Under the pieces are notes generated by a model that was not told the origin of the DNA, ran no database searches, and worked only from the letters and a program-made list of their open reading frames with translations. The position numbers were made by a program, and so were the translations under genes. DNA of 46,531 nt, from contig JAEWDF010000130.1 of assembly GCA_023390245.1 (NCBI GenBank), positions 1-46,531 on the forward strand, written 5' to 3'. Each line of letters opens with the position of its first letter. The first letter of the stretch is position 1. Below, in pieces: positions 1 to 7,577 of this stretch. Source of the stretch: Pseudomonadota bacterium. GTDB lineage: Bacteria > Pseudomonadota > Alphaproteobacteria > Caulobacterales > Caulobacteraceae.

Positions 1-9
1 CGTTGAGGA

Positions 10-123
10 GGAACCGCTTCGCGGTTCCGCTGAAACGGTGAATCAGGCTCCAGGTTGAAGCGAGAGCATGATTCACGCTTCTGCCGGAACCGCGAAGCGG
101 TTCCGTCAAAAACGATCATGCTC
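10..123. repeat. Nested palindromic intergenic element
   Basis: Three hairpins are stacked here. GGAACCGC-TTC-GCGGTTCC lies at 10-28 and its loop-complemented twin GGAACCGC-GAA-GCGGTTCC at 86-104. GTGAATCAGGCTC (38-50) pairs with GAGCATGATTCAC (64-76) with one mismatch. GAGCATGAT (64-72) also pairs with ATCATGCTC (115-123), enclosing the second hairpin, so two folds compete. The right arm contains the stop codon of the phosphatase gene (TGA at 118-116, minus strand). GAGCATGAT-type palindromes are common dispersed intergenic repeats in alphaproteobacteria. A role as 3'-end or terminator structure is inferred. Confidence 0.7.
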
Positions 124-1201
124 TAGAGCGGCGACGCCGACGTCGGCGGGGCTTGCGCGCCGCCGCCATCATCCGCAGCAGCAGGCCTTCGCGAAGGCCG
201 CGGTCGGCGACCCGCACGCGCCGCGACGGCCAGGCGCGCTGCACGGCCTCCAGGATGGCCGCGCCCGCCAGGACCAGGTCGGCCCGGTCGGGGCCGATGC
301 AGGCTTCCCGCGCGCGTCCGTCCGGCCCCAGCGCCTTCAGCCGGTCGGCCGCCGCCTCGCAGTCGGTGCGGGTCATCCACAGGCCGTCGACGCGGTCGCG
401 GTTGTAGCGGGGCAAATTCAGATGGATGCCGGCCAGGCTGGTGATGGCGCCGGACGTGCCGACCAGATGCGCCTGGTCCCGCTCGAACAGCGCGCGCAAT
501 TCCGCGTCCTCGATGCGGCCTTCGGCGATGGCGGCGCCCATGTCGGCGACCATGGCTTCGTACCAGGCCTCGCCCGCGTCGGGAGGCTCCGGATGGCGCT
601 CGGCCAAGCTCACGACGCCCAGCGGCGCCGACATCCAGGCCACGGTGCGGAAGACCTCGCCTTCGCGCCGCAGCCATGACATCTCGGTCGATCCGCCGCC
701 GACATCGATCACCAATGCGCCGCGGGCCTCGGGGTCGACCAGGTTCAGGCATCCGTCGACGGCCAATCGCGCCTCTTCGGCCGGGTCGATGATCCGCAGA
801 TCGAGGCCCGTTCCCTTGCGCACCCGTTCGATGAAGGCGATCCCGTTGTCGGCCGACCGGCACGCCTGGGTGGCGACGGCGGCGAGGCGGCCGGGCTCCA
901 CGCCCTTGCGCGCCAGCCGTTCGGCGCACAGAGCCAGCGCGTCGTAGGACCGGTCCATGGCGCGGTCGTCCAGCCGGCCCGTGCGGGACAGCCCCTCGCC
1001 CAGCCGCACGATGCGGCTGAAGCTGTCGACCACGCGAAACCCGTCGCGCGCCGGGCGGGCGATCAGCAGGCGGCAGTTGTTGGTCCCCAGGTCGAGCGCG
1101 CCATAGAGGGGCGCGTCCCGACCCGTCGCGTCCCGGCCGGCGGCGCGGGAAGGCTGGGACCGCTCGTCGCGCCGTCGCGGCGCGCCGTGGGTCTCCGGCA
1201 T
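116..1201 (-). CDS. Ppx/GppA-family phosphatase
   Basis: 361-residue member of the Ppx/GppA family (exopolyphosphatase or pppGpp phosphatase), of the acetate/sugar kinase-Hsp70 actin fold. The first phosphate-binding loop GALDLGTNNCRLLIA is at about residues 34-48, and the second, DVGGGSTEM, near the middle. The length fits the short single-module family form without the C-terminal HD-like domain of E. coli Ppx. I chose the ATG at 1201: the open frame continues upstream to 1387, but that part reads like non-coding sequence and precedes the conserved fold. The C-terminus is an arginine-rich tail (seven Arg in a row). The stop lies inside a palindromic element. Substrate, polyphosphate or pppGpp, cannot be decided from sequence. 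Confidence 0.88.
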   Translation of the reverse strand: MPETHGAPRRRDERSQPSRAAGRDATGRDAPLYGALDLGTNNCRLLIARPARDGFRVVDSFSRIVRLGEGLSRTGRLDDRAMDRSYDALALCAERLARKGVEPGRLAAVATQACRSADNGIAFIERVRKGTGLDLRIIDPAEEARLAVDGCLNLVDPEARGALVIDVGGGSTEMSWLRREGEVFRTVAWMSAPLGVVSLAERHPEPPDAGEAWYEAMVADMGAAIAEGRIEDAELRALFERDQAHLVGTSGAITSLAGIHLNLPRYNRDRVDGLWMTRTDCEAAADRLKALGPDGRAREACIGPDRADLVLAGAAILEAVQRAWPSRRVRVADRGLREGLLLRMMAAARKPRRRRRRRSRA

Positions 1202-1346
1202 GGGCCGTATCCGATATGGGCGGTCCGAAGCGGCGCCCGTCGCGGCGACCCTAGCGCGCGGCGATCCTCCGCGCCAAGCCATTCTGTCAGGAAGATGAAC
1301 GGGCCGGCGGGCGTCCGCTTCACCCGCCGGGGCGTACAAGCGGGGC

Positions 1347-1664
1347 ATGACCCAGGCTCCCCTTGTCCAGACCGCGCGTTTCAGCATCGGCCAGGTCGTG
1401 CGCCATCGCGACGCCGCCTTTCGGGGCGTGGTGTTGGACGTCGATCCCGCCTACGCCGGCCCGGCCGGCCAGAGCGGGACGACCGCGCCCGACCAGCCCT
1501 TCTACAGTGTCTTCGTGTCCGAGACGGACGGCGGCTTCGTCGCCTACGCCGCCGAGGACGCGCTGCGGGACGACCCCGACCGCCTCAGCCGGGCGGATGA
1601 GCGGCGCTGGTTCACCATCGACGAGGCGGGCCACCACGCGCCGCTGGACGCCGCGCTGAACTGA
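1347..1664 (+). CDS. hspQ: Heat shock protein HspQ
   Basis: 105-residue protein matching the HspQ (YccV-like) family. The N-terminal segment FSIGQVVRHRDAAFRGVVLD and the later DQPFYSVFV and FVAYAAEDAL stretches are the family's characteristic blocks. In E. coli HspQ is a hemimethylated-DNA-binding protein that also acts as a specificity factor for Lon protease; here the role is inferred from family only. Length is typical (about 105). The ATG follows GCGGGGC, a weak ribosome-binding site. It diverges from the phosphatase gene across 145 bases and is followed after 58 bases by phhA, probably under its own promoter. Confidence 0.9.
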   Translation: MTQAPLVQTARFSIGQVVRHRDAAFRGVVLDVDPAYAGPAGQSGTTAPDQPFYSVFVSETDGGFVAYAAEDALRDDPDRLSRADERRWFTIDEAGHHAPLDAALN

Positions 1665-1668
1665 CCGG

Positions 1669-1698
1669 TTGGAACCGGCGGCGGCGGGGCGCTATATC
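1669..1698 (+). promoter_or_regulatory. Candidate phhA promoter
   Basis: TTGGAAC at 1669-1675 and GCTATATC at 1691-1698. The second element matches the Caulobacter housekeeping sigma-73 -10 consensus GCTANAWC exactly; the first is an imperfect match to TTGACGS, with 15 bases between them (usual 10-14). Transcription would start near 1705, about 18 bases before the phhA ATG. This is a pattern match only. Confidence 0.45.
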
Positions 1699-1722
1699 CG
1701 GACAAAAGAGGAAACGCGCTCC

Positions 1723-2598
1723 ATGTCCGATTTCGAGCATGTCTTCGAACAACCCCCGGAAGGCGCCGCCGCCGACTGGACCATTCCCCAGAACTGGGCG
1801 GCCTACACCGAGGTCGAGCACCGGACCTGGGATACCCTGTACGCCCGCCAGATGAAGATCCTGCCCGGCCGGGCCTGCGACGCCTACATGCGCGGGCTGG
1901 AGGCGTTGGACCTGAGCGCCGGCGGCATTCCCGACTTCGACGTCATCAACCCCAAGCTCCAGGCCCTGACCGGGTGGACGGTGGTCTGCGTGCCCGGCCT
2001 GGTGCCGGACGAGGTGTTCTTCGACCACCTGGCCAATCGCCGCTTCGTCTCGGGCCAGTTCATCAGGAAGCCGGACCAACTGGACTATCTGCAGGAACCG
2101 GACATCTTCCACGACGTGTTCGGCCATGTGCCGATGCTGACCGATCCCGACTTCGCCGCCTATATGGAGGCCTACGGCAAGGGCGGTCAGCGGGCGGCGT
2201 CGCTGGGGATGCTGCCGAACCTGGCGCGGCTGTACTGGTACACGGTCGAGTTCGGCCTGATGAAGGAGGCCGACCAGCTTCGCATCTATGGCGCCGGCAT
2301 CGTCTCTTCGGCGACCGAAAGCGTCTTCGCCCTGGAGGACCCGTCGCCCAACCGGATCGGCTTCGAGCTGGGGCGGGTGATGCGGACGCTCTACCGGATC
2401 GACGATTTCCAGCAGGTCTATTTCGTCATCGACGGCCTGGAAGCTCTGAAGAACGAGACGCTGAAGGACTTCGGCCCCGTCTATGAACGGCTGAAGGGGC
2501 AGGACGACATCGCCATCGACGCCGTCCTGCCGACCGATACGGTCTATACGCGCGGCACCCAGGCCTACGCCGGCAAGGGCGGTCGGTTCGCCGCCTGA
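1723..2598 (+). CDS. phhA: Phenylalanine 4-monooxygenase
   Basis: 291-residue monomeric-type bacterial phenylalanine hydroxylase, converting L-Phe to L-Tyr with O2, tetrahydropterin and non-heme iron. The signature PDIFHDVFGHVP carries the iron ligands His130 and His135; Glu176 in YTVEFGL completes the facial triad. Spacing matches the well-known Chromobacterium enzyme (138/143/184), offset by 8. I chose the ATG at 1723, which follows an AGAGGAAA ribosome-binding site, over an upstream TTG at 1669 that would overlap a promoter-like -10. No pterin dehydratase (phhB) gene lies nearby. The 3' end overlaps the convergent acyltransferase gene by 34 bases. Confidence 0.95.
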   Translation: MSDFEHVFEQPPEGAAADWTIPQNWAAYTEVEHRTWDTLYARQMKILPGRACDAYMRGLEALDLSAGGIPDFDVINPKLQALTGWTVVCVPGLVPDEVFFDHLANRRFVSGQFIRKPDQLDYLQEPDIFHDVFGHVPMLTDPDFAAYMEAYGKGGQRAASLGMLPNLARLYWYTVEFGLMKEADQLRIYGAGIVSSATESVFALEDPSPNRIGFELGRVMRTLYRIDDFQQVYFVIDGLEALKNETLKDFGPVYERLKGQDDIAIDAVLPTDTVYTRGTQAYAGKGGRFAA

Positions 2599-3812
2599 GC
2601 CACCGCGCGGGCGCGCGGTTGGGGCTTTACGCCCAGCAGCAGGCCGAACCAGCCGATGCGGCGCGCGACCTCATAGGTCGCCAGGCACCCCAGGGCCGTG
2701 ATCGCGATCAGCAGCGACGCCTCCAACCCGATCGGCAGGCCTAGCCGGGCCAGGTGATGGCCCGCGACCACGGTCACCGTCTGGTGCGCGATGTAGAAGG
2801 GGAAGACCCCGACCGTCAGATAGCGCAGCACCGGTCCGCCATGGTTCAGCCAGCGCGCGCCGAAGCCCAGGATGGCGAAGATGAAGGCCCACTGGTCGGC
2901 GGCGTAGACCAGGCGCATGGCCTCGCGCAGGCCGGCTGGCGGGATCGGCGTGTCGGCGCGATAGATCCAGGCGTAGGTCGCCCATCCGGCCCAGGACAGG
3001 ACGGCGACGACCAGGGCCGGCCAGCGCAGGCGCATGAAGGTCTGGCGCGCCGCCTCCGACCGCGCGGTCAGAAAGCCGAACAGGAAGGCGCCGAAGCTGA
3101 GCGCATGGTTGTACCAGTCGCCGACGATGGCGTGGTTGATCTCGAAGATGGGCGCCAGGGTCCAGCGGATGACGAACAGGAACGCCAGCGGCCAGACGAC
3201 CAGGCCCCACCCGCGGAAGGCGCGGTCTGCGATTCTTTGCAGCCCGTTCCGAACGCCGGGAACCGCAAGCAGCAGCGTCAGGGCCAGGCTGTAGATCAGC
3301 AGATAGACGACGAACCACAGGTGGTTGTAGGTCGGCGTCATCAGGCAGCCGTCAGCGCTGCACCAGTGGCCCGTGCCCGTGGCGTAGCGGATCCAGAAAT
3401 CCTTGAGCGCCCAGTGATGCGCTGGGTCGGCGACGCCTGCGCCCTGCAGATATTCGAAGACCTGATAGTAGCTCTGCGGCGGCACGATCACGAACATGCC
3501 GAACATTAGCGGCGGCAACAGGCGCAGCGTGCGCGATCCCGCCAGCGCCAAGCCTCCCTTGCCCTGGGCGATGAAGCTGTCGGCCAGGAAGCGTGTCGCG
3601 CAGCCCGAGACCAGGAACAACAGCGTCAGCCGCCACGGATTGGTCAGCTGCATGACCGGCTCCAGCGCCTCGACCGGGCGCGGACTGTTCACATGGTAGT
3701 CCCAGGGCACGTAGAACATGCCGACGTGATAGAGGATCAGCAGCATGAAGGCGCCGACGCGAATCCAGTCGAGATCGTATCGGCGCGCGAGCGGCGGGGG
3801 TGGTGAGGACAT
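2565..3812 (-). CDS. Acyltransferase family 3 membrane protein
   Basis: 415-residue polytopic protein of the acyltransferase-3 (Acyl_transf_3, OpgC/OafA-like) family, which moves acyl groups onto sugars or glucans at the inner membrane. The N-terminal RYDLDWIRVGAF block and His29 in ILYHVG are the family's conserved active-site region; about ten hydrophobic segments follow. The ATG at 3812 has GGAG seven bases upstream. It starts almost back-to-back with the LytTR regulator and its 3' end runs 34 bases into phhA. The extended periplasmic loop with C-x4-C-type cysteines (CSADGCLM) near residue 155 resembles OpgC-like proteins. The acceptor is unknown. Confidence 0.85.
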   Translation of the reverse strand: MSSPPPPLARRYDLDWIRVGAFMLLILYHVGMFYVPWDYHVNSPRPVEALEPVMQLTNPWRLTLLFLVSGCATRFLADSFIAQGKGGLALAGSRTLRLLPPLMFGMFVIVPPQSYYQVFEYLQGAGVADPAHHWALKDFWIRYATGTGHWCSADGCLMTPTYNHLWFVVYLLIYSLALTLLLAVPGVRNGLQRIADRAFRGWGLVVWPLAFLFVIRWTLAPIFEINHAIVGDWYNHALSFGAFLFGFLTARSEAARQTFMRLRWPALVVAVLSWAGWATYAWIYRADTPIPPAGLREAMRLVYAADQWAFIFAILGFGARWLNHGGPVLRYLTVGVFPFYIAHQTVTVVAGHHLARLGLPIGLEASLLIAITALGCLATYEVARRIGWFGLLLGVKPQPRARAVAQAANRPPLPA

Positions 3813-3823
3813 GGTCGAACTCC

Positions 3824-4774
3824 ATGGCGGATAGGAAGGCGTCCACGGATGTTGCGCGGTCCGCCGCGCGGCAATCGTTGGGGGATGCGCGGCCGGCTCC
3901 GGGGGACGATCCGGTGCGGCCTGGGACGAGCGGCGCGCCTTTCGGGGCGAACGGAATCGGGGTGTGGATCGCGCGCCTGCGCCGGGCGGATTCGCGTGAC
4001 CTGATCGCTGGGTGGTTGGCGATCATGTTCGTGGCGGTGGTGGTGACGACGGTGAACGCCCTGTCCACCCTGGCGGACGCCCCGAACCTCCAGACCTGGG
4101 AGCCCTGGGTCTGGGAGGCCTCCAGCGCCTTGATGGTCGTCCTTCTGCTATGGATTCCCTGGCTGGCCACCGCGGTCGCGCCGCCGGATCAGGCGCTGGC
4201 GGCCGGCTGGCGGCCCAAGGCCGCGTTCCTGGGCATCCATGCCCTGGGGCTTGTGAGCTATTCGGCGCTGCACGTCGCCGGCTTCGTGGCCCTGCGCAAG
4301 CTGGCCTACGACCTGTGGGCCGACGGCCCCTACCAGTTCGGCGACCGCTTCATCTATGAATTGCGCAAGGACCTGCTCAGCTACGCCCTGTTCGTCGGGG
4401 TCTTCTGGTTGGCCGGCTATCTGCGCCGACGCCGCGACGAGCCGGTGCGGCCGGTCAGCTTCGATATCCGCGACGGCGCGCGCCTGATCCGTGTCCCGCT
4501 GGCCGATATCCTGGCGGCGAGTTCGGCCGGCAACTACGTGGAGTTCTGGCTGGCGGACGGCCGGCGGCCGCTGATGCGGACCACCCTGGCGGCGGTGGAA
4601 GTTGAACTGGAGCGCTTCGGCTTCGTGCGCGCCCATCGCTCCTGGCTGATCAACGCCGGGCGCGTGACGGGGCTGCGCCCGGAAGGGTCGGGCGACTGGA
4701 CGGTGGAACTGGGCGCGGTCGAAGCGCCGCTGTCGCGCCGCTATCCCCAGGCGCTGGAACGGCTGCGCGGCTAG
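3824..4774 (+). CDS. Membrane-anchored LytTR-domain transcriptional regulator
   Basis: Two-part protein: four hydrophobic segments followed by a C-terminal LytTR DNA-binding domain (about the last 100 residues, including IRVPLADILAASSAGNYVEF and VRAHRSWLIN). LytTR proteins bind direct repeats through a beta-strand fold; membrane-anchored forms without a receiver domain are common in Caulobacterales and Xanthomonadales. The start is uncertain. ATG 3824 gives 316 residues, but the first 45 are low-complexity; GTG 3914 (GGGGGA seven bases upstream) and GTG 3962 are credible alternatives that would leave room for divergent promoters. The stop TAG overlaps the transporter stop in one CTAG. Likely targets include the adjacent acyltransferase gene (inference). 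Confidence 0.8.
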   Translation: MADRKASTDVARSAARQSLGDARPAPGDDPVRPGTSGAPFGANGIGVWIARLRRADSRDLIAGWLAIMFVAVVVTTVNALSTLADAPNLQTWEPWVWEASSALMVVLLLWIPWLATAVAPPDQALAAGWRPKAAFLGIHALGLVSYSALHVAGFVALRKLAYDLWADGPYQFGDRFIYELRKDLLSYALFVGVFWLAGYLRRRRDEPVRPVSFDIRDGARLIRVPLADILAASSAGNYVEFWLADGRRPLMRTTLAAVEVELERFGFVRAHRSWLINAGRVTGLRPEGSGDWTVELGAVEAPLSRRYPQALERLRG

Positions 4775-6054
4775 GTGTGGGTGATCAGGCTGGCATGGCG
4801 CGTGTCGCGCATGCGGAAGAAGGTGATCAGCGAGATTCCGATCATGCCGGTCACGTACCAGAAGAAGACGCTCTCCACGCCCGCGTCCTTGAGCCACAGG
4901 GCGACGTATTCGGCCGTGCCGCCGAACACCGCATTGGCGATCGCATAGGGCAGGGCGACGCCCAGGGCGCGGATGTGGACGGGAAACAGCTCGGCCTTCA
5001 CCACTGCGTTGATGGCCGTATAGCCAGAGACGATCACCAGCCCGGCCAGCGCCAGCAGGAAGGCGACGAATGGGCTCTCGACGCGCGACAGCACCGTCAT
5101 GATCGGCCAGGTGAACAGGACGCCCAGCACCCCGAAGGCGATCATCACCGGACGGCGGCCGATCCGGTCCGACAGGGCGCCCACGGCCGGTTGCAGCAGC
5201 ATGAAGAGGAACAGGGCGGCGGCGCTGATCTCGGTCGCCGTGGTCTTGGAGAAGCCGGTGGTGTTGACCAGGAACTTCTGGAGGTAGGTCGTGTAGGTAT
5301 AGAAGGCCAGGGTGCCGCCGGCGGTCAGGCCCAGCACCATCATTGCCTCCTTCGGGTGATTCAGGACCAGCCGTATCGCGCTGGATCTAGGGGCGTCCCC
5401 GATGTCCGATTCCTTGTGCGTCTCGTCCAGCCGACGGCGCAGCCAGAAGACGATCACCGCCAGGGCCGCGCCGACGAAGAACGGGATGCGCCAGCCCCAC
5501 GCCGCCAGGGCGGTCTCGCTCAGGGTGTTCTGAAGCACGATCAGCAGCAGCAGGGCGATCAGCTGGCCCGAGATCAGGGTCACGTACTGGAAACTGGACC
5601 AGAAGCCGCGCCGGTGCGGTTCGGCCATTTCCGACAGATAGGTGGCGCTCGAGCCGTATTCCCCGCCGACGCTGAGCCCCTGCAACAGGCGCGCGAACAG
5701 CAGCAACGCGGGCGCGGCCAGCCCGATGGCGTCATAGCCGGGCGTCATGCCGATGATCAGCGAGCCGGCGCACATCAGGGTGACCGACAGCGTCAGGCCG
5801 GCTTTGCGGCCCCTGCGGTCGGCATAGACCCCCATGATCCAGGCGCCGACGGGCCGCATCAGGAAGCCGACCGCGAAGATGGCGGCGGCGCTCAGCAACT
5901 GGGCGGTCGGATTGTCGCTGGGAAAGAAGACGGGCGCGAAATAGAGGGTGAAGGCCGCATAGGCGTACCAGTCGAACCATTCCACCAGATTGCCGGCGGA
6001 GCCCCCGACGATGTTGCGAAGGCGGCGCGCGGCGGTCATGGGAGCGGTCGTCAT
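4771..6054 (-). CDS. kgtP: Alpha-ketoglutarate permease-like MHS-family symporter
   Basis: 427-residue, 12-segment major facilitator of the metabolite:H+ symporter family. It resembles E. coli KgtP closely through its whole length: GNLVEWFDWYAYAAF near the N-terminus, the loop motif YADRRGRK, LLQGLSVGGEYG with SATYLSE, and ELFPVHIRALGV near the C-terminus. Predicted role: proton-driven uptake of 2-oxoglutarate or a related dicarboxylate. It lies seven bases after astB on the same strand and is probably the last gene of the ast operon, which fits a cell feeding on arginine-derived carbon. Substrate is inferred from family resemblance; citrate or proline/betaine carriers of the same family are the alternatives. 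Confidence 0.85.
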   Translation of the reverse strand: MTTAPMTAARRLRNIVGGSAGNLVEWFDWYAYAAFTLYFAPVFFPSDNPTAQLLSAAAIFAVGFLMRPVGAWIMGVYADRRGRKAGLTLSVTLMCAGSLIIGMTPGYDAIGLAAPALLLFARLLQGLSVGGEYGSSATYLSEMAEPHRRGFWSSFQYVTLISGQLIALLLLIVLQNTLSETALAAWGWRIPFFVGAALAVIVFWLRRRLDETHKESDIGDAPRSSAIRLVLNHPKEAMMVLGLTAGGTLAFYTYTTYLQKFLVNTTGFSKTTATEISAAALFLFMLLQPAVGALSDRIGRRPVMIAFGVLGVLFTWPIMTVLSRVESPFVAFLLALAGLVIVSGYTAINAVVKAELFPVHIRALGVALPYAIANAVFGGTAEYVALWLKDAGVESVFFWYVTGMIGISLITFFRMRDTRHASLITHT

Positions 6055-6061
6055 CGGCGCC

Positions 6062-7396
6062 TCAAGCTCGCTGGAAGGGGTAGAAGCCCCCCCCGAGATT
6101 CAGGATGTCCGTCAGCTCATCCAGGGCGGCGCGGCTTTCGTCCAGCAGTGCGGGGTCGGCCAGGTCGAAGGGGCGCAGTTCGTCCCGATACCGGCGCCGG
6201 CCCCAGTCCGACAGGCGCGCGTGCAGGGCCGCGGTCAGGCGCATGGCCGGATTGGTCGCGGCCAGTTCGGTCTCGGTCAGCACGACCCTGAGCCGCAGGC
6301 AGGCGGGGCCGCCGCCGTTGCGCATCGACTGGCGCACATCGACGTATTCGACCCGGCCGATCGGGCCGTTGGAACTGGCCAGGCCTTGCGCCACCGCATG
6401 GCTGCGGGCGTTGTCGCGCGTCTCGGTCGGGCAGATCAGGGTCAGGCGGTCCTCGCCCGGAAGCTGGACCAGCATGGAGTTGAACAGGTAGCTGGAGATG
6501 GCGTCGGCCAGCGGAAGGTCGGCGGAGGAGACCTCGACGAAGACGGGCTCGAACAGGCCCTCGGCCGCGCGGCGGATGGCGGCCTGGGTCCCGGTCGTGT
6601 CCTCGAAGGCCAGGTCGTGGAAGAATAGGGTCTCCAGCGCGCCGACGCAGACGACGTCGTTGTGGAAGGTCCCGCCGGCGATGGCGGCCCTGGATTGCCG
6701 GGCGAAGACGGCCCCGGATGCGCCGTGGCGGCGGGCGACGGCCTCGGAGGCCTCGCGCGTCTGGCGGGCGGGGTAGGGGCCGTCCCACGGTTCGAACGCC
6801 TCGCGGCCCCAGACCAGCAGGTTGACGCCGGGCGCGCCGTGATCGGCGCATAGGCGGACGTGATTGGCGGCGCCCTCGTCGGCCAGATGGGCGACCGGAG
6901 GCAGGGCGTCGTGGACGGCGAAGCGCTGGGCGTCCGGGAACAGGGCGTCGAGCGCCCGCTTGGTCTGCCGGTGTTCCAGCGAGCGGTGCAGGTTGGTCAC
7001 CAGATTGGCGGGGGTGAAATGCACCCGGCCGTCAGCGGCGTCAGCGCCGGGCGTCACGGTCGCGGCGTTGGCGGCCCACATGGGGGAGGCCGAGCAGGCG
7101 GCGGCGGCGAAACTGGGCGCGTCCTTCCACGCGCGTTCCAGCACCTGGGCGTCCGACCCGGCGAAGCCCAACGTCCGCAGGAAGGGGATGTCCGGCCGCT
7201 CGTGCGGCGGCAGGACGAACTGGGGCAGGCCGAGGTCCGCCAGCCGCTTCATCTTGTCGAGCCCCTGCAGCACGGCTGCGCGGGGATTCGACGCCTCGCC
7301 CTTGTTCAGGCTGGAGGCCAGATTGCCCGGCGACAGCCCGGCGTAAGAGTGCGTCGGCCCGATCAGGCCGTCGGCGTTGGCTTCGACGGCGGCCAC
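6062..7396 (-). CDS. astB: N-succinylarginine dihydrolase
   Basis: 444-residue AstB, second enzyme of the arginine succinyltransferase pathway: N2-succinylarginine to N2-succinylornithine plus 2 NH3 and CO2. It starts VEANADGLIGPTHSYAGLS, the conserved N-terminus of the family, and carries the catalytic Cys366 in GGGPACLRLR (E. coli Cys365). Length equals the E. coli enzyme within a few residues. The start is GTG 7396, preceded by GAGAAGGA. That ribosome-binding site is formed by the end of an inverted-repeat element separating astB from astD. kgtP follows after seven bases. Confidence 0.95.
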   Translation of the reverse strand: MAAVEANADGLIGPTHSYAGLSPGNLASSLNKGEASNPRAAVLQGLDKMKRLADLGLPQFVLPPHERPDIPFLRTLGFAGSDAQVLERAWKDAPSFAAAACSASPMWAANAATVTPGADAADGRVHFTPANLVTNLHRSLEHRQTKRALDALFPDAQRFAVHDALPPVAHLADEGAANHVRLCADHGAPGVNLLVWGREAFEPWDGPYPARQTREASEAVARRHGASGAVFARQSRAAIAGGTFHNDVVCVGALETLFFHDLAFEDTTGTQAAIRRAAEGLFEPVFVEVSSADLPLADAISSYLFNSMLVQLPGEDRLTLICPTETRDNARSHAVAQGLASSNGPIGRVEYVDVRQSMRNGGGPACLRLRVVLTETELAATNPAMRLTAALHARLSDWGRRRYRDELRPFDLADPALLDESRAALDELTDILNLGGGFYPFQRA

Positions 7397-7401
7397 TATC
7401 C

Positions 7402-7564
7402 TTCTCCCCCCCTTTTATGGGGAGGGTGGCTGAGCGCAGCGAAGCCGGGTGGGGAGGGCCAGGCGACGCTCCACAGATTTGCTTCGTATTCGACAGCGCG
7501 GCCCTGCCGGGCCGCCCCCACTCCGTCGCTACGCGACGACCCTCCCCATAAAGGGGAGGGAGAA
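7402..7564. repeat. Inverted-repeat intergenic element (MITE-like) between astD and astB
   Basis: Two 26-base ends, 7402-7427 and 7539-7564, are inverted copies identical at 24 of 26 positions (core TTTATGGGGAGGGT). Each end also holds its own short CCCC...GGGG hairpin. Similarity continues inward more weakly on both sides (GAGCGCAGCGAAGCCGGGTGGGG against TCGCGTAGCGACGGAGTGGGG). The total is 163 bases with no coding potential I can support. GGGGAGGGTGGCTGAGCG-type palindromes recur between genes in Caulobacterales genomes (recalled, not searched). The left end supplies the astB ribosome-binding site. Confidence 0.75.
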
Positions 7565-7577
7565 TTCGCAAGCGCCT

